DNA from: Kaistia soli DSM 19436
Lineage (GTDB): Bacteria > Pseudomonadota > Alphaproteobacteria > Rhizobiales > Kaistiaceae
Direction: 5' to 3'
DNA: 64,000 nt
NCBI RefSeq assembly: GCF_900129325.1
Contig: NZ_FQUP01000001.1
Span: 930,001-994,000, forward strand
The notes beneath the pieces were generated by a model that saw nothing but the letters and a program-made list of their open reading frames with translations, had not been told where the DNA came from and made no database searches. The position numbers and the translations under genes were made by a program. Positions within the stretch are counted from its first letter, which is position 1. Every line of letters begins with the position of its first letter. Shown here piece by piece: positions 1-8,252 of this stretch.

Positions 1-316
1 TGACGATGCTGATCGTGGACGGATCCATCGCCGTCAGCCGGCCAAGCTGGTTCTGCGAGACCTCGCCATGCTTCATGATCGTGGCCAATGCCGCCATCTG
101 GGTCGGCGTCAGGTCATGCTCGCCCAGGACCTCCTGGAACCGCATCGTAGCGCGCTGGTGGGCGCGGCGGATGATATGGGCCGGATGGACCGCAAGCTCA
201 TAGCCGGTCGAGTCGAAGAGATCGCGGTGCGTCGCCTTCGCTGCGGCCGATCGGGTCTGCATCGGCTCGCCGTCAAGGCTCAGCATTCCCCCGTCTGCTT
301 CATCATCCGATGCCAT
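1..316 (-). CDS. MarR-family transcriptional regulator (N-terminal part, runs off left edge)
   Basis: The visible 105 codons encode the front half of a MarR-type winged-helix protein. After about 35 variable residues comes a helical stretch (ELAVHPAHIIRRAHQRATM) and then the recognition region (LTPTQMAALATIMKHGEVSQ, then NQLGRLTAMDPSTIS). The ATG at 316-314 lies 32 bp behind the isochorismatase-like gene on the same strand, so this is probably the last gene of the nucleoside-importer operon. A local regulator in this position is a candidate to bind the paired 23-bp elements at 7854 and 8172. The C-terminal dimerisation helices lie outside the window. Family assignment is good; the target is inference. 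Confidence 0.8.
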   Translation of the reverse strand, partial: MASDDEADGGMLSLDGEPMQTRSAAAKATHRDLFDSTGYELAVHPAHIIRRAHQRATMRFQEVLGEHDLTPTQMAALATIMKHGEVSQNQLGRLTAMDPSTISIV

Positions 317-348
317 CCAGCCGGTCTCCTTCTAGTCTGGACGCGGCC

Positions 349-993
349 TCAGGCCGCGATCTGCTGATTGTCGATCACCTGGCCCGACGTCAGGGCGGCG
401 ACCACGGAGGCCGCGTCGCTCACAACCCCGAAATGGGTGGCGATGTCGTAGAGGGTCGATTCCTGCTCGCGCGGGCCGGTCGCAGCGCAGCAATCACGCG
501 GGACGACGACCTCATAGCCGTTGAAGAAGGCGTCGTGAACCGTCGATCGCACGCAGATATTGGTGACGACGCCGAATACGACCAGCTGGTCGACCAGCAT
601 GTCCTTCAGCACGAGATCGAGGTCGGTCTGGAAGAAGCTCGAATAGCGATGCTTGATGACGTGGATCTCGTCCTCGCGCGCGCCGAGATCTTCGATGATC
701 TCCGTCGCCCAGGTGCCCTCGACGCCATGCGGCGTGCGCTTCAGATATTCGCGGTCGCGGCGCATGTTGCGGCGATGGCTGTCATGCACCCAGATCACCG
801 GCGCGCCGACCTTGCGCGCCGCCTCGATGACCTGAAGCTGCGGGCCGACCAGCACCTCATAGCCCGGCAGCACCATCCGGCCGCCCGGCTTGCAGAATTC
901 GTTGATCATGTCGACCACGATCACGGCGGTGCACGCCGGATCGAGCCGCGCCTGCTCGGGATTGTTATGGGCCGAGAACACATCGACGGACAT
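349..993 (-). CDS. isochorismatase-like cysteine hydrolase (RutB/biuret-hydrolase type)
   Basis: A cytoplasmic amidohydrolase of the isochorismatase-like fold, 214 residues, normal for the family. The expected triad is visible: Asp28 in VIVVDM, Lys114 in HVIKHRYSSFF and the nucleophile Cys147 in VVTNICVRST. The K-x-RYS-x-FF and TNICV-x-ST patterns resemble ureidoacrylate/biuret hydrolases more than metal-dependent nicotinamidases, whose D-x-H-x3-H metal site is not obvious here. It sits 26 bp downstream of a nucleoside hydrolase in the same operon, so it probably hydrolyses an amide released from the imported nucleoside's base, for example a pyrimidine or nicotinamide product. The substrate is inferred from context only. 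Confidence 0.85.
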   Translation of the reverse strand: MSVDVFSAHNNPEQARLDPACTAVIVVDMINEFCKPGGRMVLPGYEVLVGPQLQVIEAARKVGAPVIWVHDSHRRNMRRDREYLKRTPHGVEGTWATEIIEDLGAREDEIHVIKHRYSSFFQTDLDLVLKDMLVDQLVVFGVVTNICVRSTVHDAFFNGYEVVVPRDCCAATGPREQESTLYDIATHFGVVSDAASVVAALTSGQVIDNQQIAA

Positions 994-1019
994 CAGGGGT
1001 TCTCCTCTGTGGTTTGGCT

Positions 1020-1976
1020 TCAGTCCCGAAGCAGGCTGTAAAGCAATTCAAAGAAACGGTCGGAATCGACTTCCGTGCAGATATCGGCGTTGTCGGGCAG
1101 ACCGCGCTCCTTCCAGAAGTCGGCGACCGTCGCCCCGAACGCATAGGTCCCTGCAAGATCGACGCCGATATGCGCCGGCCGCGTGCGCACCAGGGTCGGA
1201 TCGATGATCAGCGCCAGCGCCAGCGGGTCATGCAGCGCGCCGCCGACGCCCATCGAGTTGCGATGCAGCTTTTCGTAGAACAGCAGCCAGTCGTTGACGA
1301 CGCGGCCGAGCTCGGTGTCGATCTTGCGGAATTCCGCATATTGCGGCTCCTCGACCAGCACCTGCATGGTGACGTCGAGGCCGACCATGGTCAGCTTGAT
1401 GCCGCTGTCGAGCACGATCTTCAGCGCCTCGGGATCGCAGAAGGCGTTGAACTCGGTCGGCGTGATGATCTCGCTCTTGCGATAGAAGACGCCGCCCATC
1501 CAGGTGACGTCTTTGATCTTCGGCAGCAGCTCGGGATATTTCAGCACGAAGAGGCCGATATTGCAGAGCGGCCCGGTCGCGACGATGCGCAGCGGCTCGT
1601 CCTGCTCGCGCAGCGTCTTGGCGATGAAGTCGACCGCATGCATCGGCTCGAGCGTCTTGGTCGCCATCGGCAGATAGGGCGAGCCCTCGAGGCCGCTCGG
1701 GCCATCGGCGGTGCCGAGGACCAGAGGGCGTGCGAGAGGCCGATAGCAGCCGGCCGCGACGGGAACATCGCCGGCGCCGATGAACTCCAGGATGCGCAGC
1801 GTATTGGAGACGCATTTGTCGAGCTCGGCATTACCGCAGGTGACGGTGACACCGAGAAGATCGATGGCCTTCGAGCGATGCGCCATCACCAGCGCGATGG
1901 CATCGTCATGGCCTGGATCGCAGTCGAGGATGATCGGCGTGGGGCGCGCAGGGGCAGTGGCTGTCATGGTCATCAT
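1020..1976 (-). CDS. nucleoside hydrolase (IU-NH family), copy 1
   Basis: Hydrolyses the N-glycosidic bond of ribonucleosides to ribose plus base, in the cytoplasm. The N-terminal calcium/ribose motif DCDPGHDD is intact. Other family blocks are ATGPLCNIG, a TEFNAFCDPEA block and LHDPLALAL, which keeps the His-Asp pair. The reading frame continues upstream to 2147, but that stretch overlaps the preceding gene. The start at 1976 gives 318 residues, the usual length, with a GAGGGA ribosome site; ATGs at 1973 and 1967 are alternatives. It lies 7 bp behind a second nucleoside hydrolase and downstream of the BMP-type importer, so it probably acts on what that importer brings in. Base preference cannot be read from sequence. 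Confidence 0.9.
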   Translation of the reverse strand: MMTMTATAPARPTPIILDCDPGHDDAIALVMAHRSKAIDLLGVTVTCGNAELDKCVSNTLRILEFIGAGDVPVAAGCYRPLARPLVLGTADGPSGLEGSPYLPMATKTLEPMHAVDFIAKTLREQDEPLRIVATGPLCNIGLFVLKYPELLPKIKDVTWMGGVFYRKSEIITPTEFNAFCDPEALKIVLDSGIKLTMVGLDVTMQVLVEEPQYAEFRKIDTELGRVVNDWLLFYEKLHRNSMGVGGALHDPLALALIIDPTLVRTRPAHIGVDLAGTYAFGATVADFWKERGLPDNADICTEVDSDRFFELLYSLLRD

Positions 1977-1983
1977 CCGTCCC

Positions 1984-2991
1984 TCAGGCCGCCTTGTAGA
2001 GTGCGATGGTCTGCTTGAAGAGCTGCATGAAGCGGCGCCCGTCGATATCGGTGCAGATGCGGGTGGTCTTCGGTCCGCCGCCGGGCAGCAGTTGCCGCCC
2101 GCGATAGGCGACGGTCTGGCCGCGTGCCAGTCGTCCGTCGAGGACAATGTCGCAATAGAGCGGTTCGGTCATGGTGCAGAGGCTCGGATCGAAGGCGAGC
2201 GCCACCGTGATGATGTCGTCCATCGGGAAGCCGACGAGATCGAAGAACTCGCGCCAGATGTCGATATAGATCGGGAAGGTGTCGCGGATCATGGCCAGCA
2301 CCGGATGATTGCCGGCACTCTCGAGATCGGCAAGGTCGTCGCGCGTCATCATCGACGCGGCGGCCCGGTTGTCCTCGCAAACATCGAGCGGCACCAGGAT
2401 CGTGTCGACACCCTGGTTGAGCACCACCCGCGCCGCCTCAGCATCGGCCCAGATATTGTATTCCGACAGCGGCGTGATGTTGCCGGGCGTGACGAAGTTG
2501 CCGCCGAGCAGCACCAGCCGCTTCACGTTGTCCTTGAGCCGCTCTTCCTGCAGGAATGCCATTGCGAGATTGGTCATCGGGCCCGTGGCGACCAGCGTGA
2601 TCTCTCCGGGCGAAGCCATCACCGTATCGATGATGAAATCGGCGGCGTGCTTGCCGATCGGCGATGTCGCTGGCTTCGGCGCGGGCGGGTTGAACTTCTT
2701 CAGGCGGTCGCCGAAGCGCGCGGTCAGCCGCTTCTCGAAATGAACCGGCGCTTCCATGTCGGCCTTGGCATTGCCGACGATCGGCCGCCAGGCGCCCTTG
2801 GCGACAGGAATGTCGCTCCGTCCGGCTAGGGCGAGCGTGTTGAGCACGACATTGGTCACCTGCTCGATCGGGCCCGCGGCCCCGGTGCAGGTCGTCACGC
2901 CCTCGAGCTTCAGCTGCGGCGAGACGGCGGCGAACAGCACGGCGAGAATGTCGTCGCCCGCCGAATCGACGTCGAGAATGATGCGTTCCAT
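1984..2991 (-). CDS. nucleoside hydrolase (IU-NH family), copy 2, variant active site
   Basis: A 335-residue ribonucleoside hydrolase paralogue, clearly diverged from the neighbouring copy. The metal motif is DVDSAGDD near residue 7, followed by the VATGPMTNLA and SEYNIWADAEA blocks. Where copy 1 has His-Asp-Pro near the C-terminus, this one reads MDDIITVALAF, so the conserved His is replaced by Met while Asp remains. That position contacts the leaving base in characterised relatives, so a different base specificity is likely. The stop of the permease gene at 2991 abuts the ATG here (1-bp overlap), which indicates translational coupling to the transporter. Two different hydrolases in one operon suggest a mixed nucleoside diet. 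Confidence 0.88.
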   Translation of the reverse strand: MERIILDVDSAGDDILAVLFAAVSPQLKLEGVTTCTGAAGPIEQVTNVVLNTLALAGRSDIPVAKGAWRPIVGNAKADMEAPVHFEKRLTARFGDRLKKFNPPAPKPATSPIGKHAADFIIDTVMASPGEITLVATGPMTNLAMAFLQEERLKDNVKRLVLLGGNFVTPGNITPLSEYNIWADAEAARVVLNQGVDTILVPLDVCEDNRAAASMMTRDDLADLESAGNHPVLAMIRDTFPIYIDIWREFFDLVGFPMDDIITVALAFDPSLCTMTEPLYCDIVLDGRLARGQTVAYRGRQLLPGGGPKTTRICTDIDGRRFMQLFKQTIALYKAA

Positions 2992-3983
2992 TAGGGTTCC
3001 CTCGCCAGTGCAGGCGGTTCAACGGCGGATTGTGGCTTGACCTGGAGCGCGCGGCCCATAGAGGCGAGCGTCTCCTGGATGATGCGCGGACGAGCGCGAT
3101 AGGAAAGCGCAAAAAGTGCGACCAGCGCCACCAGATAAGGCACCGCCAGCACCAGATAGGACGACACGCCGAAGGTCTGCAGGCGCAGCGACAGCGCATC
3201 GGAGAAGCCGAACAGCAGGCAGCCGGCGAGAATGCGCTTCGGATCGCCTGCGGAGAAGATCAGGATCGCCACCGCCATGAAGCCGCGACCCGACGACATA
3301 TTCTCGGTGAACATCGTCGTGTAGCCGAGCGAGAGATGCGCTCCGGCAAGCCCCGCCAGCACGCCGCAGAGCAGCGAGGCGGTGTAGCGGATCTTTGCGA
3401 TTGAAATGCCGAGCGCCTCGGCCGCCTCCGGCTTCTCGCCGACAACGCGGATATAGAGACCGAGCTTGGTGCGGTTGTAGAAGAGAATGAACAGCGGCAC
3501 GGCGAAGAAGGCGACGTAAACCAGCGGCGTGTAGCCGGAGATCAGCTGGCCGAACCAGCCCATCTCCTTGGCGAAGGGAATCCGCACGACCGGCAGGCCG
3601 ACAAGACCATGACCGAAGATCGAGCCGCGCGTGCCGAAGATCGCCTTCAGCAGAGAGACCGTCATGCCGCCGGCAAGGATGTTGAGCGCAAGGCCGACCA
3701 CGACCTCGTTGGCGCGGAAGGTGACGACGAGCAGCGCGAAGATGAAGGCGAGCGCCAGCGCCGCCGCGACGCCGCAAAGGAGGCCGATCCACGGAGAACC
3801 CGAGAAGATCGTCCCGATCACCGCGAAGAAGGCACCGAGCAGCATCTGGCCCTCAAGGCCGATATTGAAGATGCCGGCCCGCGTGGTGAATGAGCCGCCT
3901 AGCGCGACGAGGAGAATCGGCGCGGTGGTCCTGAGCGTCGCGACGATGAGCGCGACATTGAACAGCCGCTCTAGAATTTCCAT
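2991..3983 (-). CDS. nucleoside ABC transporter permease, BmpD/YufQ type (COG1079)
   Basis: Inner-membrane permease of 330 residues, one of two in a BMP-family nucleoside importer. It starts MEILERLFNVALIVATLRTT and carries the family block AGIFNIGLEGQMLLGAF near residue 40, followed by about eight hydrophobic segments. The open frame extends far upstream (to 4454), but only the ATG at 3983 matches family starts; it overlaps the other permease by 13 bp. Partners are the second permease (3971-5014), the double ATPase (5011-6552) and the binding protein (6741-7751). The hydrophilic tail ends in PQSAVEPPALAREP. Substrate class (nucleosides) follows from the family and the hydrolases next door. 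Confidence 0.9.
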   Translation of the reverse strand: MEILERLFNVALIVATLRTTAPILLVALGGSFTTRAGIFNIGLEGQMLLGAFFAVIGTIFSGSPWIGLLCGVAAALALAFIFALLVVTFRANEVVVGLALNILAGGMTVSLLKAIFGTRGSIFGHGLVGLPVVRIPFAKEMGWFGQLISGYTPLVYVAFFAVPLFILFYNRTKLGLYIRVVGEKPEAAEALGISIAKIRYTASLLCGVLAGLAGAHLSLGYTTMFTENMSSGRGFMAVAILIFSAGDPKRILAGCLLFGFSDALSLRLQTFGVSSYLVLAVPYLVALVALFALSYRARPRIIQETLASMGRALQVKPQSAVEPPALAREP

Positions 3984-5014
3984 CGACGCTCCCCCGCGGA
4001 ACTGTCGGCCGCACGGCGGCGGACGAGAATCTGGGCAGACACGGCGAGGATGATCAGCGCCTGGATGACGGTGATGATCTCGCGCGACGCCGTGGTGTCG
4101 ACTTCGAGCAGCAGCGAGCCGCTTCTGAGCGCACCGAAGAAAAGCGCCGTGATGATGGTGCCAAGCGGATTGCCATTGGCGAGCAGCGCCGCGATGACGC
4201 CGTCGAAGCCGAAGCCCGGCGCGAAACCTTCCATGAAGCGGTGATGCACGCCGAGTGACTCGATGCCGCCGGCAAGGCCGCCGACCGCCCCCGAGACAAG
4301 CAGCAGGAAGAAGGTCTGCTTCTTGATGTCGATGCCGCCATATTCGGCGAATTTGGGATTGGCCCCCATCTCGGTCACGGCGTAGCCGCGCGCCGTCCGG
4401 GTGAAGAACAGATGCGCCCCGACCGCCAGCAACAGCCCGATGACGAGGCCCCAATTGGCGCGCGAAAAGGAGAAGAGCTGCGGCAGGTAGGCGCTCTCCA
4501 GGATCGGCGGCGTGTCGGGCGCGCCGCCGGCCCGCTTGAAGATATTGATGGTGAGATAGGAGGTGATCAGCACCGCGACATAATTGGCGAGGATCGTCGA
4601 GACGACCTCGTTGGTCTGGTACCGCGCTCGGAAGAAAGCGGGGACGGCGACCCAGGCGAGGCCCGCGAAGGCGGCGAAGCCGAGACCGGCGAGAACATGC
4701 AGCACGGGCGGCATCTCGAAGGAGAAGCCGACCCAGGTGGCTGCGAAGCCACCCATGAAGAGCTGGCCTTCGATGCCGATATTGAACAGCCCGCCGCGCA
4801 GCGAGATGCAGGCCGCGACGCCGCAGATGAGGATCGGCGTCGTCTGCAGCAGCGTGCCAGCGATGCGCTCGGGATTGCCGAAGGCGCCGTCCATCAGCGT
4901 CAGGAAGACCTTGAGCGGGCTCTCGCTGACAGCGAGGATCACCATGGCGCCGAGCGCCAGGGCGATCATGATGGCGAGCGCCTGCCCGCTCAGGGCGGAA
5001 ATGCGGTCGTTCAC
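3971..5014 (-). CDS. nucleoside ABC transporter permease, YufP type (COG4603)
   Basis: Second permease of the BMP-type importer, 347 residues. It contains the family hallmark SLRGGLFNIGIEGQLFMGGF around residues 72-91, and multiple membrane spans such as ALAIMIALALGAMVILAVS and VLITSYLTINIF. The ATG at 5014 overlaps the ATPase stop by 4 bp (ATGA), so the two are translationally coupled. Its end overlaps the next permease by 13 bp. The gene order ATPase, YufP-type, YufQ-type is standard for bacterial nucleoside importers such as the B. subtilis NupNOPQ (YufNOPQ) system. Confidence 0.92.
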   Translation of the reverse strand: MNDRISALSGQALAIMIALALGAMVILAVSESPLKVFLTLMDGAFGNPERIAGTLLQTTPILICGVAACISLRGGLFNIGIEGQLFMGGFAATWVGFSFEMPPVLHVLAGLGFAAFAGLAWVAVPAFFRARYQTNEVVSTILANYVAVLITSYLTINIFKRAGGAPDTPPILESAYLPQLFSFSRANWGLVIGLLLAVGAHLFFTRTARGYAVTEMGANPKFAEYGGIDIKKQTFFLLLVSGAVGGLAGGIESLGVHHRFMEGFAPGFGFDGVIAALLANGNPLGTIITALFFGALRSGSLLLEVDTTASREIITVIQALIILAVSAQILVRRRAADSSAGERRWKF

Positions 5015-6552
5015 GAAGTCATCTCCCGCTCGACATGATGTCCGTGTTCGTCGACACCGGCCATGAGGAAGCCGAGGCGCTCCTCCGACACCGCGCCGCC
5101 ATCGAGATCGCCCATGATGCGGCCGGCGAACATCACCAGGATGCGGTCGGCAAGCGCGATGAGCTCGTCGAGCTGCACCGAGATGAGCAGGATCGCCTTG
5201 CCGGCGTCGCGCTGGCGCATGATCTCGGAATGGATCGCCTCGGTGGCACCGATATCGACACCGCGCGTTGGCTGATCGACGAGGAGGAAGCGGGCATCGC
5301 CCGAAAATTCGCGGGCCAACACCACTTTCTGGATGTTGCCGCCGGAGAGGCTCTTGACCGGGGCGGCGGCGCTGCGCGTGCGGATATCGAAGCGCTCGAT
5401 CAGGGCTTTCGACTGCTGCGCAAGATAGCCGCGGTCGATAATGCCACCGCGCGACCAGGGCGCCTTGTCCTGTCGCCCCATCAGCAGATTGAGCGAGACA
5501 CTGGCATTGCGATCGACCCCGCGCACCAGGCGGTCGCCGGGGACATGTGCGACGCCGGCGCCACGGATGGCACGGGCGGAAAGCCCGGTGAGCGATGTGT
5601 CTCCGAGGGTCACGCTGCCATGGGTCGCCGGGCGAAGGCCGGAAAGAACCTCGGCAAGCTCGGTCTGGCCGTTGCCGGCGACACCCGCGATGCCGACGAT
5701 CTCGCCGGCGTGGACGTCAAAGGAAACGCCGCGCAATGCATGCAGGCCGCGATCATCCCGAGCCCAGAGATCCTCGACGGCGAGGACACGCTCTCCGGCG
5801 ACCGGCGCACGGGGCCGACGATCGAAGGACACAAGCCGTCCGACCATCATCTGCACAAGGTCCGACTTGGTGAGCTCGGCGGTCGGCCGCGTCGCGACCT
5901 CCTTGCCATGGCGCAACACCGTGACCGTGTCCGAGACCTCCATCACCTCTTCAAGATGATGCGAGATAAAGAGCACCGTCATGCCCTTGGCGACGAAGCC
6001 GCGCAGCGTCTCAAAGAGATCACGGCTTTCCTGCGGCGTGAGAACCGCGGTCGGCTCGTCGAGAATGATCGTGCGGGCGCCGCGCGCCAGAACCTTCAGG
6101 ATCTCGATGCGCTGCTCGATGCCCACCGACAGCAGGCCAACCCGCTCCGTCGGATCGACCTTTAAACCGAACTGGCGCGACAGCTCGGCCGTGCGCTCGA
6201 TCTGAGCAGCATGATCGATCAGCCCGCCCTTCAGGATCTCCATGCCAAGAAAGACATTGTCGGCGACGGTCAGCGAGGGCACGAGCTTGAAATGCTGGTG
6301 CACCATGCCGATACCGCTGGCGATGGCCGCGGCTGGATTGGGCAGGACGACCGGTTGCCCGTCGATCAGGATCTCGCCCTCATCCGGCTGCAGCAGGCCG
6401 AACAAAACGTTCATCAGCGTCGTCTTGCCGGCGCCGTTCTCGCCGATGATGGCGTGAATGCTGCCGCGCTCGACGGCAAGGTTGACGCCTTCATTGGCGA
6501 CAAAACTGCCGAAACGCTTGGTGATCGATCTGAGTTCTATGGCGCGGGGCAT
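5011..6552 (-). CDS. nucleoside ABC transporter ATP-binding protein, two fused ABC domains (COG3845)
   Basis: A 513-residue cytoplasmic ATPase with two ABC modules, as usual for the BMP/ribose-class importers. Domain 1 has Walker A GENGAGKTT, a degenerate signature (LSVGIEQRIEILKVL) and Walker B TIILDEPTAVLT. Domain 2 has a modified P-loop (GVAGNGQTE), the canonical signature LSGGNIQKVVLARE and LLVDQPTRGVD. This asymmetry is normal in the family. The start at 6552 (MPRAIELRSITKRFGSF) is chosen because residues upstream do not resemble ABC proteins. It is separated from the binding-protein gene by 188 bp that contain a hairpin, and is followed by an ATGA overlap with the permease. Confidence 0.93.
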   Translation of the reverse strand: MPRAIELRSITKRFGSFVANEGVNLAVERGSIHAIIGENGAGKTTLMNVLFGLLQPDEGEILIDGQPVVLPNPAAAIASGIGMVHQHFKLVPSLTVADNVFLGMEILKGGLIDHAAQIERTAELSRQFGLKVDPTERVGLLSVGIEQRIEILKVLARGARTIILDEPTAVLTPQESRDLFETLRGFVAKGMTVLFISHHLEEVMEVSDTVTVLRHGKEVATRPTAELTKSDLVQMMVGRLVSFDRRPRAPVAGERVLAVEDLWARDDRGLHALRGVSFDVHAGEIVGIAGVAGNGQTELAEVLSGLRPATHGSVTLGDTSLTGLSARAIRGAGVAHVPGDRLVRGVDRNASVSLNLLMGRQDKAPWSRGGIIDRGYLAQQSKALIERFDIRTRSAAAPVKSLSGGNIQKVVLAREFSGDARFLLVDQPTRGVDIGATEAIHSEIMRQRDAGKAILLISVQLDELIALADRILVMFAGRIMGDLDGGAVSEERLGFLMAGVDEHGHHVEREMTS

Positions 6553-6646
6553 TTGGGCGATGGCCGAATGGGGGACGGTCGAGGATCGAGAATAGAAAGG
6601 TCCAGTCCGTGCCTGGAAGAGCGCGCGATCGCAGCGGATGACCCGC

Positions 6647-6668
6647 CATCCCAGCCTCTGCCGGGATG
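6647..6668 (-). repeat. hairpin / REP-like half element downstream of a binding-protein gene
   Basis: CATCCC at 6647-6652 pairs with GGGATG at 6663-6668, and the sequence resembles one half of the paired-hairpin repeats found elsewhere in the window. It lies between the binding-protein stop (6741) and the ATPase start (6552). There is no T-run, so an intercistronic processing or stabilising element is more likely than a terminator. Confidence 0.5.
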
Positions 6669-6740
6669 ACGCTTCGATCTTCCTTGCGCCGCTTGCGCGG
6701 TGCGTGTCCACATCAACAAGCGCGACGCGGACTCTCGCCC

Positions 6741-7751
6741 TTACTTGACCGTCGGCACCATGATCTTGCCGTCGACGACCTCAGCCTTCAGCGCTTCGAC
6801 CTTCGCCTTGACCTCGGCCGGGATCTTGTCCTCGACCTTGGGGCAGAGCAGAAGTTCGACGCCGCCGGACTTCAGATCATAGGTGTGGGTCGAGCCCGGT
6901 TCGATCGTCTTGCCGTCGACCACGTCCTTGACGAGGTTGTAGACCGCGACGTCGCCGCGCTTCAGCATCGAGGCCATCACATGGCCCGGTGCGACATCGC
7001 ACTGGTCGACGTCGACGCCGATCGAAAATTTGTCGGCGGCGGCGGAGGCCTGCAGCACGCCTTCGCCGGTCGGGCCGGCGACGTTGTAGACGATGTCCGA
7101 GCCCTGGCCGTAGAGCGCCATGGTCAGCTCGCTGCCCTTGGCGGGATCATCGAACGTGCCCGCGAAGACGCTGTCGACGCGAATGTCGGGCGCCGCCGCC
7201 TTGGCGCCAGCCTCATAGCCACCGAGGAAGTCGCGGATGACGGGGATGTCGCGGCCGCCGACGAAGCCTACCGCCTTGCCGTCGCCGAGGCCCTCGATCG
7301 CGCTACCCTTCTCCGCCATCAGCGCCGCGAGCGCGCCGGCCAGGAACGAGCCCTGGTTCTGCGCGAAGTTCGCATAGACGATCTGCTTCGAATCGAGCAC
7401 GCCGTCGATGAAGACGAATTTGGTGTTCGGATAGGCGGCCGCAGCCTTCTGCAACGCGTCGACCAGCTCCCAGCCCATCACGAAGACGAGATCGTATTCG
7501 CCGCTCTTGCCGACATTGTTGAACTGCTCTTCATAGTCGAGGGCGCGGTTTCCTGTGTCGATCAGCTTGACCTTTACGCCAAGATCCTTCTCGGCCTTCT
7601 TCAGGCCGTTGACGATCGACACGCCGAAACCTTGCGCGAAATAGCCGGAAATGGCGGCGATCGACACCTCCTTCGCGGAGGCTGCCGTGGCGGCGAACGC
7701 GAGCGCCGATGCGCCGCAGACCGCGATAAGACGACGAGACCAACTGGACAT
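6741..7751 (-). CDS. BMP-family nucleoside-binding periplasmic protein
   Basis: Substrate-binding protein (336 residues) of the importer encoded downstream. The start at 7751 gives a clean Sec signal (basic MSSWSRR, hydrophobic LIAVCGASALAFAATA, cleavage after ASA). There is no lipobox Cys, so it is a soluble periplasmic protein rather than a lipoprotein like PnrA/TmpC. Family blocks include KEVSIAAISGYFAQGFG, FAQNQGSFLAGALAALM and AVGFVGGRDIPVI. It is the first gene of the minus-strand operon, transcribed from a promoter at about 7871-7898 that overlaps one copy of the 23-bp operator. Nucleoside specificity is inferred from the family and from the two hydrolases in the operon. Confidence 0.9.
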   Translation of the reverse strand: MSSWSRRLIAVCGASALAFAATAASAKEVSIAAISGYFAQGFGVSIVNGLKKAEKDLGVKVKLIDTGNRALDYEEQFNNVGKSGEYDLVFVMGWELVDALQKAAAAYPNTKFVFIDGVLDSKQIVYANFAQNQGSFLAGALAALMAEKGSAIEGLGDGKAVGFVGGRDIPVIRDFLGGYEAGAKAAAPDIRVDSVFAGTFDDPAKGSELTMALYGQGSDIVYNVAGPTGEGVLQASAAADKFSIGVDVDQCDVAPGHVMASMLKRGDVAVYNLVKDVVDGKTIEPGSTHTYDLKSGGVELLLCPKVEDKIPAEVKAKVEALKAEVVDGKIMVPTVK

Positions 7752-7853
7752 GACGACCCAAACCCCTGGAGTTGGAGAACACGCCATTCGCCTTGCGAGG
7801 CGCGCCACCGCAGATGTCATCGGCCGGCTGATTTCCCTGCACCGGGCCCGATA

Positions 7854-7876
7854 TCGTTGATGGTCTAACAATCCTG
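7854..7876 (-). promoter_or_regulatory. operator copy 1 of a perfect 23-bp inverted duplicate
   Basis: The 23 bases here are the exact reverse complement of 8172-8194. Read on the minus strand the core is TTGTTAGACCATCAA, an imperfect dyad (TTG-N-T ... A-N-CAA) that also contains a FadR-like TGGTCTAACA on the other strand. It overlaps the predicted -10 of the minus-strand promoter. MarR or GntR(FCD) proteins bind sites of this shape; which one acts here is unknown. Confidence 0.75.
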
Positions 7877-7898
7877 AATGAGATTTGGCGCTTGTCAA
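7871..7898 (-). promoter_or_regulatory. candidate promoter of the BMP importer operon
   Basis: On the minus strand, TTGACA occupies 7898-7893, followed by a 16-bp spacer and the weak -10 hexamer CAGGAT at 7876-7871. The -10 lies inside the 23-bp operator. The layout mirrors the opposite promoter at 8148-8177, which is the main reason to believe it. Confidence 0.5.
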
Positions 7899-8147
7899 TC
7901 GAGATTGATGCCCAAGCTTGCAGCAAGGTCGCCCACTGTGCATGCACCGGGCAGGCGACCACGCCGAAAGGCTGAACGCAATTCAACAATTCGGCTGCTT
8001 TCTCCCGTGTTTCGCGGCCTCATGTGTCGACTCCGCGACCACCTATTGTGCTCAAATGCGGGTCAGCCTCGGCCACGGGCGCATGTTTGAATAAATTCTA
8101 GCCAGAGACACGAAGCGATTGCGCACTTTATCGGCGTGCGCAGCCAA

Positions 8148-8177
8148 TTGACAAAACTCAAATCCGGCGCACAGGAT
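8148..8177 (+). promoter_or_regulatory. candidate promoter of the plus-strand sugar importer operon
   Basis: TTGACA at 8148-8153 is followed by an 18-bp spacer and CAGGAT at 8172-8177, the first bases of the second 23-bp operator copy. The -35 and -10 hexamers are identical to those of the opposite promoter, but the spacer differs by 2 bp. The -10 is weak, so activation or an alternative -10 is possible. Confidence 0.5.
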
Positions 8178-8194
8178 TGTTAGACCATCAACGA
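8172..8194 (+). promoter_or_regulatory. operator copy 2 of the 23-bp inverted duplicate
   Basis: Exact reverse complement of 7854-7876; the identity ends abruptly at both edges. It sits immediately downstream of the candidate -35 and 58 bp before the ATG at 8253, so a bound protein would cover the -10 and the start of transcription. Confidence 0.75.
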
Positions 8195-8252
8195 ATTGGT
8201 CTCGGGCGCAGGCCTCGCGGTCAGCCCCGAATTGGCTGGAACGGAGAGTCAA

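Larger units (their letters stand above)
7752..8252. promoter_or_regulatory. 501-bp divergent control region between two importer operons
   Basis: No credible coding sequence is present here. The region separates the minus-strand BMP importer operon from the plus-strand sugar importer operon. It contains two oppositely oriented copies of a 23-bp element, each with an upstream TTGACA hexamer, plus about 270 bp of lower-GC sequence between them where I recognise nothing further. The plus-strand gene also has an extra partial half-site, ATTGGTCT, at 8195-8202. Confidence 0.8.

Noticed and set aside
349-993. Nicotinamidase (PncA) assignment for the isochorismatase-like gene
   Set aside because: The D-x-H-x3-H metal site of nicotinamidases is not evident, and the K-x-RYS-x-FF and TNICV patterns look more like RutB/biuret-hydrolase relatives. 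The general label is kept.
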